Shown: one piece after another, positions 1 through 7,894 of the stretch
Numbering within the stretch: position 1 is the first letter of the stretch
Layout of the letters: the number at the start of each line of letters is the position of its first letter
Assembly (NCBI GenBank): GCA_964343195.1
Contig: CAYFIR010000008.1
Location: forward strand, 62,001 to 126,000
Source of the DNA: CAYVAP01 sp964343195
GTDB lineage: Bacteria; Bacteroidota; Bacteroidia; J057
Direction of reading: 5' to 3'
Length of the DNA: 64,000 bases
Program-made: the position numbers and the translations under genes
Notes under the pieces: generated by a model
Told to the model about the DNA's origin: nothing
The model's input: only the letters and a program-made list of their open reading frames with translations
Databases searched by the model: none

Positions 1-162
1 TGGCAAAATCGAAATAATCGAGCAGATGTGATCCAGGTCACAGACTGAGAATTTTTCGTCTTTTACCTTTGAGATATAACATGATTCTCTGGGGAGAATT
101 GTCGAGCATCCAGCCTCCCTACATATCAACCTCATCTTTTATCAATCTCAAAGTTTAGTATC

Positions 163-369
163 ATGAAGAAGAACATGGGAAACGTTGACCGCATCGTTCG
201 CCTGCTTATCGTGGCAGTTATCGCGGTGTTGTATTTCACTAATGTCATCAGCGGCACCCTGGCCCTGATTCTGGGTATCGTGGCAGTAATCTTCGCCCTC
301 ACCAGCGTAGTTTCCTTCTGCCCGCTTTATACCATTTTCGGCCTGCGTACTCGCCCCAAGTCTGAGTAG
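163..369 (+). CDS. DUF2892 (YgaP-like) small inner-membrane protein
   Basis: This 68-residue protein has two hydrophobic helices (about residues 13-30 and 32-52) separated by a short Ser-Gly turn, with the N-terminal signature GNVDRIVRL and a Cys-Pro-Leu-Tyr motif after the second helix. This is the usual build of DUF2892 proteins, small inner-membrane proteins whose transmembrane pair is also found at the end of the rhodanese YgaP. The length is normal for stand-alone members. The biochemical role is unknown. It stands alone and is followed by a hairpin element and a terminator. The family call is secure; no function can be inferred. Confidence 0.8.
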   Translation: MKKNMGNVDRIVRLLIVAVIAVLYFTNVISGTLALILGIVAVIFALTSVVSFCPLYTIFGLRTRPKSE

Positions 370-434
370 GAAAAGAATAGGCAGAATCGAGCTCATGGCT
401 CTATTTCACTGGCTATCTCAATCCCTCGCTACTT

Positions 435-595
435 AGAGGCTGTTTAGATTTTTCCTTATCGGCCCAAACTGGTCTTTTTGCGCCCTGTCTGCGTCAATTT
501 TCCTCAAAATAGCTCGCTATTTCTCGAAAAATTTCCTTGTCAGACCCCAAAAATCCTGCGTTTGGCCTCGAAACACCAAAACCAAAACAGCCTCT
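435..595. repeat. 161-bp imperfect palindrome (MITE-like or long-hairpin element)
   Basis: The ends are an 11-bp perfect inverted repeat, AGAGGCTGTTT at 435-445 and its complement at 585-595. The two arms remain partly complementary inward (GGCCCAAAC on the left against GGCCAAAC on the complemented right arm) and meet at a central hairpin AAATAGC-TC-GCTATTT near 507-522. No protein is encoded. The geometry fits a non-autonomous palindromic repeat; whether it exists elsewhere in the genome cannot be seen here. It accounts for most of the gene-less stretch between 370 and 775. Confidence 0.55.
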
Positions 596-606
596 TAAAG
601 AATTGA

Positions 607-635
607 GAGCCCCTGATTATCAGGAGGCTCTTTTT
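607..635 (+). terminator. Rho-independent terminator
   Basis: A stem GAGCC-CCTGA pairs with TCAGG-A-GGCTC around a three-base loop and is followed by five T residues. It would stop transcription from the DUF2892 gene, after the palindromic element, before the O-methyltransferase gene. Confidence 0.7.
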
Positions 636-775
636 GATTTGGGTCGGAGGAAGCGGCGCAAATGCCCTCGGCATATTCCCCATTTCCCAATGCCCGCGAC
701 CTGATACCCTGGCCTATCTGACCAGGTTTGCGATGGGGTATCGGGATGCGTAGCTTTGGAGTCTTTCAATTTGCC

Positions 776-1420
776 ATGCAAAAATTCATCCTCCCAGAAT
801 CTCTAGAAACCTATATCGAAGACATCAGTTCCGGAGAGCCGGAGCTGCTTCAAAGGCTCAACCGGGAAACCCACTTAAAGGTCCTGTATCCCCGCATGCT
901 GTCAGGGCCGGTACAGGGGAGATTTCTTTCGATGCTGACCAAAATGCTTGCTCCCAAGCGCATACTGGAAGTAGGGACTTTCACTGGATATTCTGCCCTC
1001 TGCATGGGGGAGGGGCTACCAGAAGAGGGTGTAATTGACAGCATTGAGTTGATCGCCGAACGAGAGTGGTTAATTCGTAAATACCTCGAGCAAGCCCGGA
1101 TAGAAGATCGGGTCAACCTGCTATTTGGTCGTGCCCTAGACATCATACCGGAGTTGGAGGGTCCCTATGAGTTGGTATTCCTCGATGCCGATAAAGCCAA
1201 TTACAGCACCTACTATGAGCTGATCCTTCCCAAAATGCCGTCTGGAGGAATTTTAGTGGCCGATAACGTCCTATGGGACGGAAAGGTAGTCGATCCAAAT
1301 GTTCAGGATAAAGAAACCAATGGTATCCGGAACTTTAATCAGCTCGTACGTAATGATAACCGAGTCGAACAAGTGCTATTACCACTTCGAGACGGGATGC
1401 TGATGGTCAGAAAAGTATAG
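776..1420 (+). CDS. Class I SAM-dependent O-methyltransferase (O-MT family 3)
   Basis: The protein is about 214 residues from the ATG at 776. I chose this start because the family begins close to the segment FILPESLETYI; the longer in-frame extension starts at a TTG or at an ATG at 746 and adds unconserved residues. The SAM-binding glycine motif is ILEVGTFTGYSAL, the metal-binding acidic motif is FLDADKANY, and the later motif is ADNVLWDGKV. These are hallmarks of the metal-dependent catechol and caffeoyl-CoA O-methyltransferase family, whose bacterial members methylate small catechol-like hydroxyls. The substrate cannot be told from sequence. It is a single gene, about 100 bp before the transglycosylase gene. 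Confidence 0.88.
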   Translation: MQKFILPESLETYIEDISSGEPELLQRLNRETHLKVLYPRMLSGPVQGRFLSMLTKMLAPKRILEVGTFTGYSALCMGEGLPEEGVIDSIELIAEREWLIRKYLEQARIEDRVNLLFGRALDIIPELEGPYELVFLDADKANYSTYYELILPKMPSGGILVADNVLWDGKVVDPNVQDKETNGIRNFNQLVRNDNRVEQVLLPLRDGMLMVRKV

Positions 1421-1520
1421 TTCAAAGGAAAAACCTTACACCCTTTGCGTACTACCACCGCCCTTTTCGACAGACAAAATGGCTTCGTTTGGTTATATTG
1501 TATTAAACAAACTCAGACCC

Positions 1521-3479
1521 ATGCAAATACGGAAAATCCACCTCACCTGGACATGGCTACTCATATTGGTAGTATTCCCGTCCATCCTGCCTGCCCAGCG
1601 GGTTCCCTATCAGATGGACTACTGTGGCATCAGGCTGACATTTACAGATGATGCGCGCCAGAAGCTTAATGAACTTGTCACTCAGTTGACGGCCAGCCCG
1701 CGCTACTTCAACCAGATGGTGCGCCGGGCCCAGCTTTACATGCCATACATTGAAGAGGCCTTGTACTCTGAAAATGTCCCGGAAGACCTGAAATACCTGG
1801 CTATCCAGGAAAGTGGACTACAACCTTCGGTTGTATCGTCCTCTCAAGCAGTAGGATTCTGGCAATTCAAAGAAGGTACAGGGGTCGATATGGGCCTGCA
1901 GATTGATGGAGATATCGACCTGCGTCGGCACATATTTCAATCTTCTCTGGCAGCTGGACGGTATTTCAACCGGACAAATGGCGACTTTAACAATTGGCTT
2001 TACGCCGTCATTGCCCATTACGAAGGCCCGACTGGTGCAGTCGAGTACACAGAAGCAAAATATTATGGGCAGAAGGCGATGACCATCTCTGCCGACTTTC
2101 ACTGGTATGCCCTCAAGGCCATCGCACACAAGCTCGCCTATGAACCGGCTCTCAACCAGGAACCCCAGCTGGATGAATACCTTGCGCCATATAGTACAGA
2201 GGGGGAGACCTCCGTTCGGAACCTGGCTGAACTTCATGGTTTAACTGAGGAAGAATTCAAGAAATATAACCCATGGATTCTGGATCGACGCAAACTACCC
2301 AGAACCCAGCTTGCTTATACCTATTATGTTCCCATCGAGGCACACCAATTTGCTGGACATGTGCCTGACCCAGTTTTGCATCCACCCATGGCCCCTTCTC
2401 CGCCAATTGCAACCGAAGAAGGTCCAGAACTCACCCCCTCACCTCAGGAGCCCTCCTATCCCAATATCCCAATCACAGATCTGGGTAAGGAGGAAGAACA
2501 GGTAGCAGAGACGAATCCCACTCCAAAGCCAGAGTCCGGGTCTGAACCAGAGCCTCAGCCTCGCCCTCAGAATCCTCCAGTTTATAACAGCCCACTGGAG
2601 CCCATCACTCCTGATGCGTTACAGAGTGATGTACTGGCAGACCTCTTCTATGCAGCCATCCCGTACACATCAGACCTGCATTATGGACGAGAATTCGTAA
2701 GATATGACGGCAGTTTCAGTGTGATTGAGCTTGCCACCACCTATGAAGCCCGTTTCACCAAGCTGCTGGAGTGGAACGAACTAGGACCAGGTGAGGAGCC
2801 CCAATATGGACAGATCCTGTATCTTGTTAAGCCCCAAAGAGCCCAGTTTCATATTGTAGAACAGGGCGAGGACCTTGCGAAGATTGCAGAGCAACACGGA
2901 CTGAGTATCCGAAAACTGCAGAGACTCAACCGCATGGAGCGGTCTGATCTGACTATTTATGTAGGTCAAAAGCTCCACCTGCAATTCAAGAAGGTTCAGG
3001 GAGAGAAGCTCATCGTACTAATGGACGAGGACGAATGGCAGGATAAAATCGATCTGGCAAACGCTGTCCCTCCTCTTCCCAGTGATATCGGATCAGTTGA
3101 AACCGACTTAGGCTCAGAATATATAGCGCCGCAGCGGCCGAGAATTGTTGAGCCAGCTCCAGACCCAGTAGCTGAGTACGAGCGGCCCACACCACAAGAG
3201 GATCATACCCCAGTTCCACCAGATTCTGACCTGGAGACCACTCCCCCCGGACGCATTCCCATGTACCAACAGATGATTATGATTACCCATGAAGTAGCTC
3301 CGGGTGAGACGCTTTGGCGAATCTCTACTTACTATGGAACCACGGTTGACTTGATCAAGCAGGTGAACGAATTACATGACAACCACCTTGAACCAGGTCA
3401 AGTATTGAAAATCAAGGTTCCGGCTGACCAGCTCCGGAATACCCAGCGGAACAGCCGTGGGGATGACCATCAACAGTAG
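1521..3479 (+). CDS. MltD-like lytic transglycosylase with LysM repeats
   Basis: From the ATG at 1521 the 652-residue protein starts with a signal peptide (MQIRKIHLTW followed by a hydrophobic run ending at LPAQ). An SLT domain follows, with catalytic Glu97 in AIQESGL, the VGFWQF motif near 111-116 and the later AHYEG motif. It should cleave the glycan strand of peptidoglycan in the periplasm. Downstream are a LysM-like segment around residues 208-250, a Pro/Glu-rich linker, and further LysM modules near 420-465, 470-515 and at the C-terminus (THEVAPGETLWRIS), which bind peptidoglycan. An earlier in-frame ATG at 1479 would put extra residues before the signal peptide. A perfect bidirectional hairpin separates it from the convergent next gene. 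Confidence 0.88.
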   Translation: MQIRKIHLTWTWLLILVVFPSILPAQRVPYQMDYCGIRLTFTDDARQKLNELVTQLTASPRYFNQMVRRAQLYMPYIEEALYSENVPEDLKYLAIQESGLQPSVVSSSQAVGFWQFKEGTGVDMGLQIDGDIDLRRHIFQSSLAAGRYFNRTNGDFNNWLYAVIAHYEGPTGAVEYTEAKYYGQKAMTISADFHWYALKAIAHKLAYEPALNQEPQLDEYLAPYSTEGETSVRNLAELHGLTEEEFKKYNPWILDRRKLPRTQLAYTYYVPIEAHQFAGHVPDPVLHPPMAPSPPIATEEGPELTPSPQEPSYPNIPITDLGKEEEQVAETNPTPKPESGSEPEPQPRPQNPPVYNSPLEPITPDALQSDVLADLFYAAIPYTSDLHYGREFVRYDGSFSVIELATTYEARFTKLLEWNELGPGEEPQYGQILYLVKPQRAQFHIVEQGEDLAKIAEQHGLSIRKLQRLNRMERSDLTIYVGQKLHLQFKKVQGEKLIVLMDEDEWQDKIDLANAVPPLPSDIGSVETDLGSEYIAPQRPRIVEPAPDPVAEYERPTPQEDHTPVPPDSDLETTPPGRIPMYQQMIMITHEVAPGETLWRISTYYGTTVDLIKQVNELHDNHLEPGQVLKIKVPADQLRNTQRNSRGDDHQQ

Positions 3480-3513
3480 GACGAATCCACATCAAAAAGC
3501 GGCAATAAAAAGT

Positions 3514-3546
3514 AAAGCTCCCAGAGGAAAATCCTCTGGGAGCTTT
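3514..3546. terminator. Bidirectional Rho-independent terminator
   Basis: A perfect 15-bp inverted repeat (AAAGCTCCCAGAGGA and its complement) with a three-base loop lies between the convergent transglycosylase gene and the minus-strand lipoprotein gene. A-rich and T-rich edges on both sides fit termination from both directions. Confidence 0.8.
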
Positions 3547-3574
3547 GTTGTAAACGCCATGGATTATGGGTCTG

Positions 3575-4492
3575 TTACTTGACCATTACAACCAGGTAGC
3601 GTGAGGTTTTCCAGAATTCACTGGGATTGGTAATCTCAAGCACATCGTAAGTCTTGTCATCATCCAGATCCTTGAACTCATATGTTCCGGTTGGGTGTAC
3701 AGTCAGCAACTCTGCATCCCTGGTAGCCACTGGAATCTCGGTCATCTCACGGATGTCGATTCTGTTGAAGGCAGATGCGTCGAAGTCTGCGGCAAGTTCA
3801 CGAGATCCAAACAGACCGTCGCGGTCAATGACTGACTTATCCTTCAGTTCACGGCTGGTCCCGGCTACATAGTAAGCAGTGTTCAATGCCTGGTCCTGCT
3901 GGTTAACAGTCTGGTCAAGCTGCGACAGTGAGTCTTCCTGACGGATCAGGCGATCTTCCTGGGTACGGGCAGTCTGGGCCAGCATGGTGTTTTCCTGAGA
4001 AAGGGTATCGATACGGCCATTCAGGTCTTCAATCCGGTAGTCGAGGGCCACCAGTTGCTCCTTCAGCTCGGTGATCTCGGTATCACGTTCTTCCAACTGA
4101 CGCTTGAGGCCAGAAATAGAACGGCGGTACTGCGCACTCAGCCCCTCAGCCTGTTCAGCCTTGGTGGTCAACTCATCGATGATCTGACGATTCTGATCCA
4201 GCAGGTCATTGATCATCTGAATGTCTTCGATGATGGCTTCTTTTCCTTCTGTACGGTACTCGGGATTATCAGCCCCCATGGTGATCAGGGATTCCTTTTC
4301 CTTGATGACTGCCAGGTTTTCTTCAAACTGGTTGAAGGTATTCATGAAGTCGCTTAGCAAGGAATCCTGGTGCTCTCGCTGAGCTTCAAGCGTAGCTTTT
4401 TCGCGCTCCAGTTGTTCAACTTTGTCCTTGTTACAGCCAAACAGAGTGGCAGAAGCCAGGACGATTGCGGGAATTAAAATGCGAATGTTCAT
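3575..4492 (-). CDS. Coiled-coil lipoprotein of unknown function
   Basis: The 305-residue protein begins with a lipoprotein signal peptide whose lipobox is ATLFGC (Cys at about residue 20). Residues 22 to about 205 are a long heptad-rich coiled coil (repeated Leu/Ile spaced by Glu, Lys and Gln). A compact C-terminal segment of about 90 residues carries alternating beta-type hydrophobics and ends with YLVVMVK. The protein is therefore likely an elongated periplasmic or outer-membrane-anchored spacer or scaffold. I do not recognise a named family. It is monocistronic and convergent with the transglycosylase gene. Confidence 0.7.
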   Translation of the reverse strand: MNIRILIPAIVLASATLFGCNKDKVEQLEREKATLEAQREHQDSLLSDFMNTFNQFEENLAVIKEKESLITMGADNPEYRTEGKEAIIEDIQMINDLLDQNRQIIDELTTKAEQAEGLSAQYRRSISGLKRQLEERDTEITELKEQLVALDYRIEDLNGRIDTLSQENTMLAQTARTQEDRLIRQEDSLSQLDQTVNQQDQALNTAYYVAGTSRELKDKSVIDRDGLFGSRELAADFDASAFNRIDIREMTEIPVATRDAELLTVHPTGTYEFKDLDDDKTYDVLEITNPSEFWKTSRYLVVMVK

Positions 4493-5047
4493 ATCGTTGG
4501 TTCAGGTTTGATTGATTGTCGTTTGTAAACACCCAAAGAGAATCAATCTACATACCACCAACACAAATAACTGACAATCAGCAATTTAAATCACGTGCCA
4601 ATCTATTTTTTATCCCACAATGAAAAGACACTTTCTCATATTGAGAATCAGCGCGGGCTTTTCTTCCCCCAATTCTGGCAGAAAATTCCCTGATTTGAGG
4701 CAGGGCGGCAGCGACAGGGTTGGGCTACTTTTGATCATCGCACAATTTTGCTCAGCCCCAAATCCTATGAGGACTTTTTCGCATCCTGCATTCTCCCCTG
4801 AAACTCCATAGGAGATTCTGGGTACAGACCTCAGTGGCAACATGGTTTACCAAACAAATCGGGAGGCTGCCCAGCCTGTTAACCTGGACCACCTCCCGTC
4901 GGGATTGTACCTTTTAACCATATGTTCGGGATCAGATCAGGCTAAGAAGTTGATTAAACTCCTGTAGTGAGGTACAAAGAAATATGAAGCCTGTCTAACC
5001 TCTGGCAAGCTCAAAGCAGCAAACTCAATACTGGGTTTGCGCTTTTT
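4493..5047. other. 555-bp intergenic region
   Basis: No credible protein is visible; two short overlapping ORFs on opposite strands near 4610-4843 lack family features. The right half contains nested hairpins and ends in a plus-strand terminator, described as a separate possible RNA. The left half should contain the promoter of the minus-strand lipoprotein gene, but I cannot place it. Confidence 0.6.
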
Positions 5048-5050
5048 TTA
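4821..5050 (+). ncRNA. Candidate structured RNA ending in a terminator
   Basis: No plus-strand gene ends or begins here, yet the plus strand has an ordered set of stems. CGGGAGG (4860-4866) pairs with CCTCCCG (4892-4898), and TTGTACCT (4905-4912) pairs perfectly with AGGTACAA (4970-4977). An upstream GGTACA (4821-4826) could compete for the same TGTACC. The region ends in GCAAAC/GTTTGC followed by a T-run, which is placed to terminate plus-strand but not minus-strand transcription. A 6S-like regulatory RNA is one option, but I cannot match a known family. The 5' end is a guess. Confidence 0.35.
5019..5050 (+). terminator. Plus-strand terminator hairpin with T-run
   Basis: A six-bp stem (GCAAAC with GTTTGC) encloses a loop of about ten bases, and GC plus a run of T residues follows and touches the stop codon of the minus-strand stress-protein gene. 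The T-run is on the plus strand only, so it terminates an otherwise unannotated plus-strand transcript. Confidence 0.5.
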
Positions 5051-5899
5051 TTGCATTGGATTGCGAGTCATTACCGGGATGCCACTGGTTCTCATCACCC
5101 CGCGGGTCAAAGCACTCACTTTGTAGTCACCGAGATGATCGGGGCTATGGGTGTGCATCATGATCAGATCGCAATTTGCCTCATTGGCAATCTCCTGAAT
5201 GCGTCCGGCAGGATGTTCATCGATCACGACCCTGAACCGAACGGATTCCACTCCCTGCTCCTGTAACTCAAGTGCCTGGGTTTCAAACTGACTCCTCAGC
5301 TGATCCATGGAAATCTGGGTTTCCTTAGGGTTTACCACTCCAAGCAGCAATACTTCCAGGTCAAGCTGGGCCATTTGCCGAACGAGCAACTGGTCCATGC
5401 CTTCGAGGTGGTCATTGGGGCCAAGAGCCAGCAATACCCGCCGGAATCCGAGGCGACTTCCTGTTCCATTTGTAGAAGGCTGGAAAGCGAGGATGGGGAT
5501 GTCCACCTTGTCAATCAGCTTGTCCATGGGCTCCTGTAACTCGCTTTCCCCTCCGGGAACTACCAGCAGATCCGCGCCACTTTCTTTGAGATGAACCAGG
5601 ATTTCATCGGCCCAGTTTCCTCCTCTGACGAAAGATCTACTCTTAACGGCATAGGGAATGTGGGTTTGCTTGGCCTGGCGAAGCAGATCGCGGGCTCTTT
5701 CCTCAGCCTGAACCATCATATCCTGGGTAGCAAGATCTGATGGATGGGTAACACCAAAAGTCTGGGGCAGTACATGAATCACGTGTAGCAGGTTGAGATC
5801 AGCCTGATACAGTTGGGCCAAAAAGCTCGCTTTGGAGATGGCCTCATGGGATGCAGGACTAAAGTCAACTGCGCAAACGATTTGTCGAAATGTACTCAT
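5048..5899 (-). CDS. Tandem-domain universal stress protein
   Basis: From the ATG at 5899 the protein is 283 residues; a TTG two codons earlier is the only longer option. It holds two UspA folds. The first (residues 4-140) begins FRQIVCAVDFS and ends PILAFQP. The second (about 150-283) begins FRRVLLALGPND and ends IPVMTRN. Its second half contains LIMMHTHS where ATP-binding members have a glycine-rich GxxGxxxxG loop, so nucleotide binding in that half is doubtful. Tandem Usp proteins act in the cytoplasm in stress survival, usually without a known reaction. No partner gene is adjacent; the next minus-strand gene upstream is the ParA-like ATPase. Confidence 0.88.
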   Translation of the reverse strand: MSTFRQIVCAVDFSPASHEAISKASFLAQLYQADLNLLHVIHVLPQTFGVTHPSDLATQDMMVQAEERARDLLRQAKQTHIPYAVKSRSFVRGGNWADEILVHLKESGADLLVVPGGESELQEPMDKLIDKVDIPILAFQPSTNGTGSRLGFRRVLLALGPNDHLEGMDQLLVRQMAQLDLEVLLLGVVNPKETQISMDQLRSQFETQALELQEQGVESVRFRVVIDEHPAGRIQEIANEANCDLIMMHTHSPDHLGDYKVSALTRGVMRTSGIPVMTRNPMQ

Positions 5900-6048
5900 A
5901 AGCAAAAGAGTAGAGGGTGATACTTCACTTCCTGGAGCCTATCCTTTTCATTCTCATGAGTGGGGAGGCTCAAGTCCTTTTGCATAAAATTTACAAAAAA
6001 ATTACACGGATTGTATGATTTTAGGAGGTCACAATAATGACTTTCTTC

Positions 6049-6810
6049 TTACATCCTTGTGCCTGATGATGAGCCGATATTTCTTACTTCTCCCCACAGC
6101 CGTTTGAAGGCATCTGAAGCCGGTGTATTGGGAGCATAGGCGTGTAAAGGCTGTCGCCTTGCCCCCATCTGCTCTACTATAGAGGCAAATGGAATCGGTG
6201 TGCCAAGTGTATGTGGATGATCCAGGGAAAAGTTGATCTGAATATCACGGTGCATCCGTTTGCGGGAATCCACCATGGAAAAAAACGGGAACAGGCGGCC
6301 TCTGTCATACCCGTTTTTTTTGAAATATTTGTGTACCTGCTGATAGGCTCGTTCTGACAGGACAGTTGGAATGGTGGGAAACAGGATGATGTCGGAGACT
6401 TCAAACAGGTGCTCTGCCAAAACTCCCAAAACGGGAGGACAGTCAAGAAAAATATATTGGTACTCGGTCTCAAGTTCACTTAGGAGACTCGCCATTTTTT
6501 GTTTGGACTTCTTCAAATCGTCCAGAATCAGGTCCAGGTTGCGATTAGAGAGGTCGGAGGGGATCAGATCCAGCCTGGGATAATCTGTGGACCTGGTATA
6601 GTTTCCAAGGTGCCCACTCTTGCCCAGAAGTTTCTCTGCGCCTCCCTTGATCCGGGCTTTTTCTCCGAGGTAAAATGTAGCGGCGCCCTGTGGATCCAGA
6701 TCCCAGACCAGGGAAACGTTCCCCTCCATGGCGGACAGGTAAGCCAGGTTAACGCAGGCAGATGTTTTGCCGACGCCACCTTTCATACTGTAAAGGGCAA
6801 TGACCTGCAT
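6049..6810 (-). CDS. ParA/MinD-type ATPase, orphan
   Basis: The 253-residue protein starts almost directly with the deviant Walker A motif KGGVGKTS (residues 10-17). It continues with the Walker A' region WDLDPQGAAT and the Walker B segment YIFLDCPPVLG. These are the diagnostic motifs of ParA-type P-loop ATPases that position chromosomes, plasmids or protein complexes through ATP-dependent dimerisation. There is no N-terminal DNA-binding domain and no ParB gene or obvious parS cluster nearby, so this is an orphan ParA of the cargo-positioning type rather than a recognisable partition locus. A TATCTTTA box at 6844-6851 (minus strand) may be its promoter -7 element. Confidence 0.85.
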   Translation of the reverse strand: MQVIALYSMKGGVGKTSACVNLAYLSAMEGNVSLVWDLDPQGAATFYLGEKARIKGGAEKLLGKSGHLGNYTRSTDYPRLDLIPSDLSNRNLDLILDDLKKSKQKMASLLSELETEYQYIFLDCPPVLGVLAEHLFEVSDIILFPTIPTVLSERAYQQVHKYFKKNGYDRGRLFPFFSMVDSRKRMHRDIQINFSLDHPHTLGTPIPFASIVEQMGARRQPLHAYAPNTPASDAFKRLWGEVRNIGSSSGTRM

Positions 6811-6843
6811 AGAGCAAAGGGGTTGAGGTCCTAATTTATGCCC

Positions 6844-6875
6844 TAAAGATAGTACTTATGTTAAGAAATTGTAAA
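6844..6875 (-). promoter_or_regulatory. Candidate Bacteroidota promoter for the ParA gene
   Basis: On the minus strand TTTA is followed after 20 bases by TATCTTTA, close to the TTTG and TAnnTTTG consensus of Bacteroidota. The site lies about 35 bp before the ATG. Confidence 0.35.
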
Positions 6876-6930
6876 CACCAGATTCTGGCAGCCCTTACGC
6901 CCAATTAGATTCATAAGGTGCCGGACAAAT

Positions 6931-7713
6931 TCATTTTGCCTTTTTCATTTCGTCCCAATCCATCCCAAAGTGCTCTGATAAGGATTTTTCAAACTCCTCA
7001 TCAGATTCGATTGCCTGCTCTTTGGCTTTGCTTCCAGACGAAATTTTCAACTTTTGGTCGGTCAAAGTAATACGCCCGCCCGGTATCAACCGAGTGATCA
7101 ACCTCCGATGGGTGAAATGCGACTTTTCGGAGGTTTGATGGTACTCACACATTTCATAGAACTCATCAAACTGACGGGCTACACGGCTAAACCGATACAT
7201 CGGAATATAGGGATGATCGCCTCCCTTACTTCGCATGAGGGTCCACAATCCGTCCCTGGAAATTACAAACTGATAGCGAGCCCCATCCATCAACTGAATT
7301 TGGCCGGGCAGCAGGCGCAGTGGCTCCGGGAAGCTGTCTCCAAACCCAACATCGACCAGCCAGTAATCATACTTGTAAAACACCATCAGCGCCAGGTGAG
7401 AATGCTCCGGCCCAAAGTTTTCCTTTTCCTCATTATAGACAGCACAGGAAAGAAGGGTCACCTTCACATCATAGGCCTCGAGGACTTTCCAGAACAGCGC
7501 ATTCATTTCAAAGCAGAATCCCCCGCGCTTCCGGGTGACCAGCTTTTCGAAAAGAGCCTCTTCCGAAAGCCGGATGGGATGCCCTAGATGTATGCTCAGA
7601 TTTTCAAAGGGGATGTGTAATAAATGCTGCCGATGCAGGTGGCCCAGGTCTAGTATCTGTCGTCCCTGAGGAGGGTGATAATCAACGCGATCCAGGTAGG
7701 CATTTAAATTCAT
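6931..7713 (-). CDS. Arylamine N-acetyltransferase
   Basis: Starting from the ATG at 7713 (a TTG two codons earlier is less likely), this 260-residue protein matches the arylamine N-acetyltransferase family in length and motifs. The catalytic triad is visible: Cys67 in RGGFCFEMN, His106 in HSHLAL and Asp121 in LVDVGFGD. The N-terminal IPFENLSIHLG motif is also typical. The enzyme moves an acetyl group from acetyl-CoA to arylamines or hydrazines through a cysteine intermediate in the cytoplasm. The physiological substrate is unknown. It is a single gene, divergent from the T9SS protein gene that follows. Confidence 0.92.
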   Translation of the reverse strand: MNLNAYLDRVDYHPPQGRQILDLGHLHRQHLLHIPFENLSIHLGHPIRLSEEALFEKLVTRKRGGFCFEMNALFWKVLEAYDVKVTLLSCAVYNEEKENFGPEHSHLALMVFYKYDYWLVDVGFGDSFPEPLRLLPGQIQLMDGARYQFVISRDGLWTLMRSKGGDHPYIPMYRFSRVARQFDEFYEMCEYHQTSEKSHFTHRRLITRLIPGGRITLTDQKLKISSGSKAKEQAIESDEEFEKSLSEHFGMDWDEMKKAK

Positions 7714-7894
7714 AGACAAGGGGGTGACTATTTACGAACAATCGGAGTGTCTTAACAATGGGATAATGACTTTTTAGCAAATTGTAGGTCGACCTGGGGC
7801 AAACCTGATTCAAAACATGCAGGTTTTATCCAGGTTGATCCCACCCACAGCGAATGTATTAATTTTTCTACTTCCCCAACTTCATTAAATCGTA

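Noticed and set aside
4610..4843. Two overlapping short frames on opposite strands in the intergenic region
   Set aside because: Neither has a signal, domain or a plausible start context; they overlap each other almost fully.
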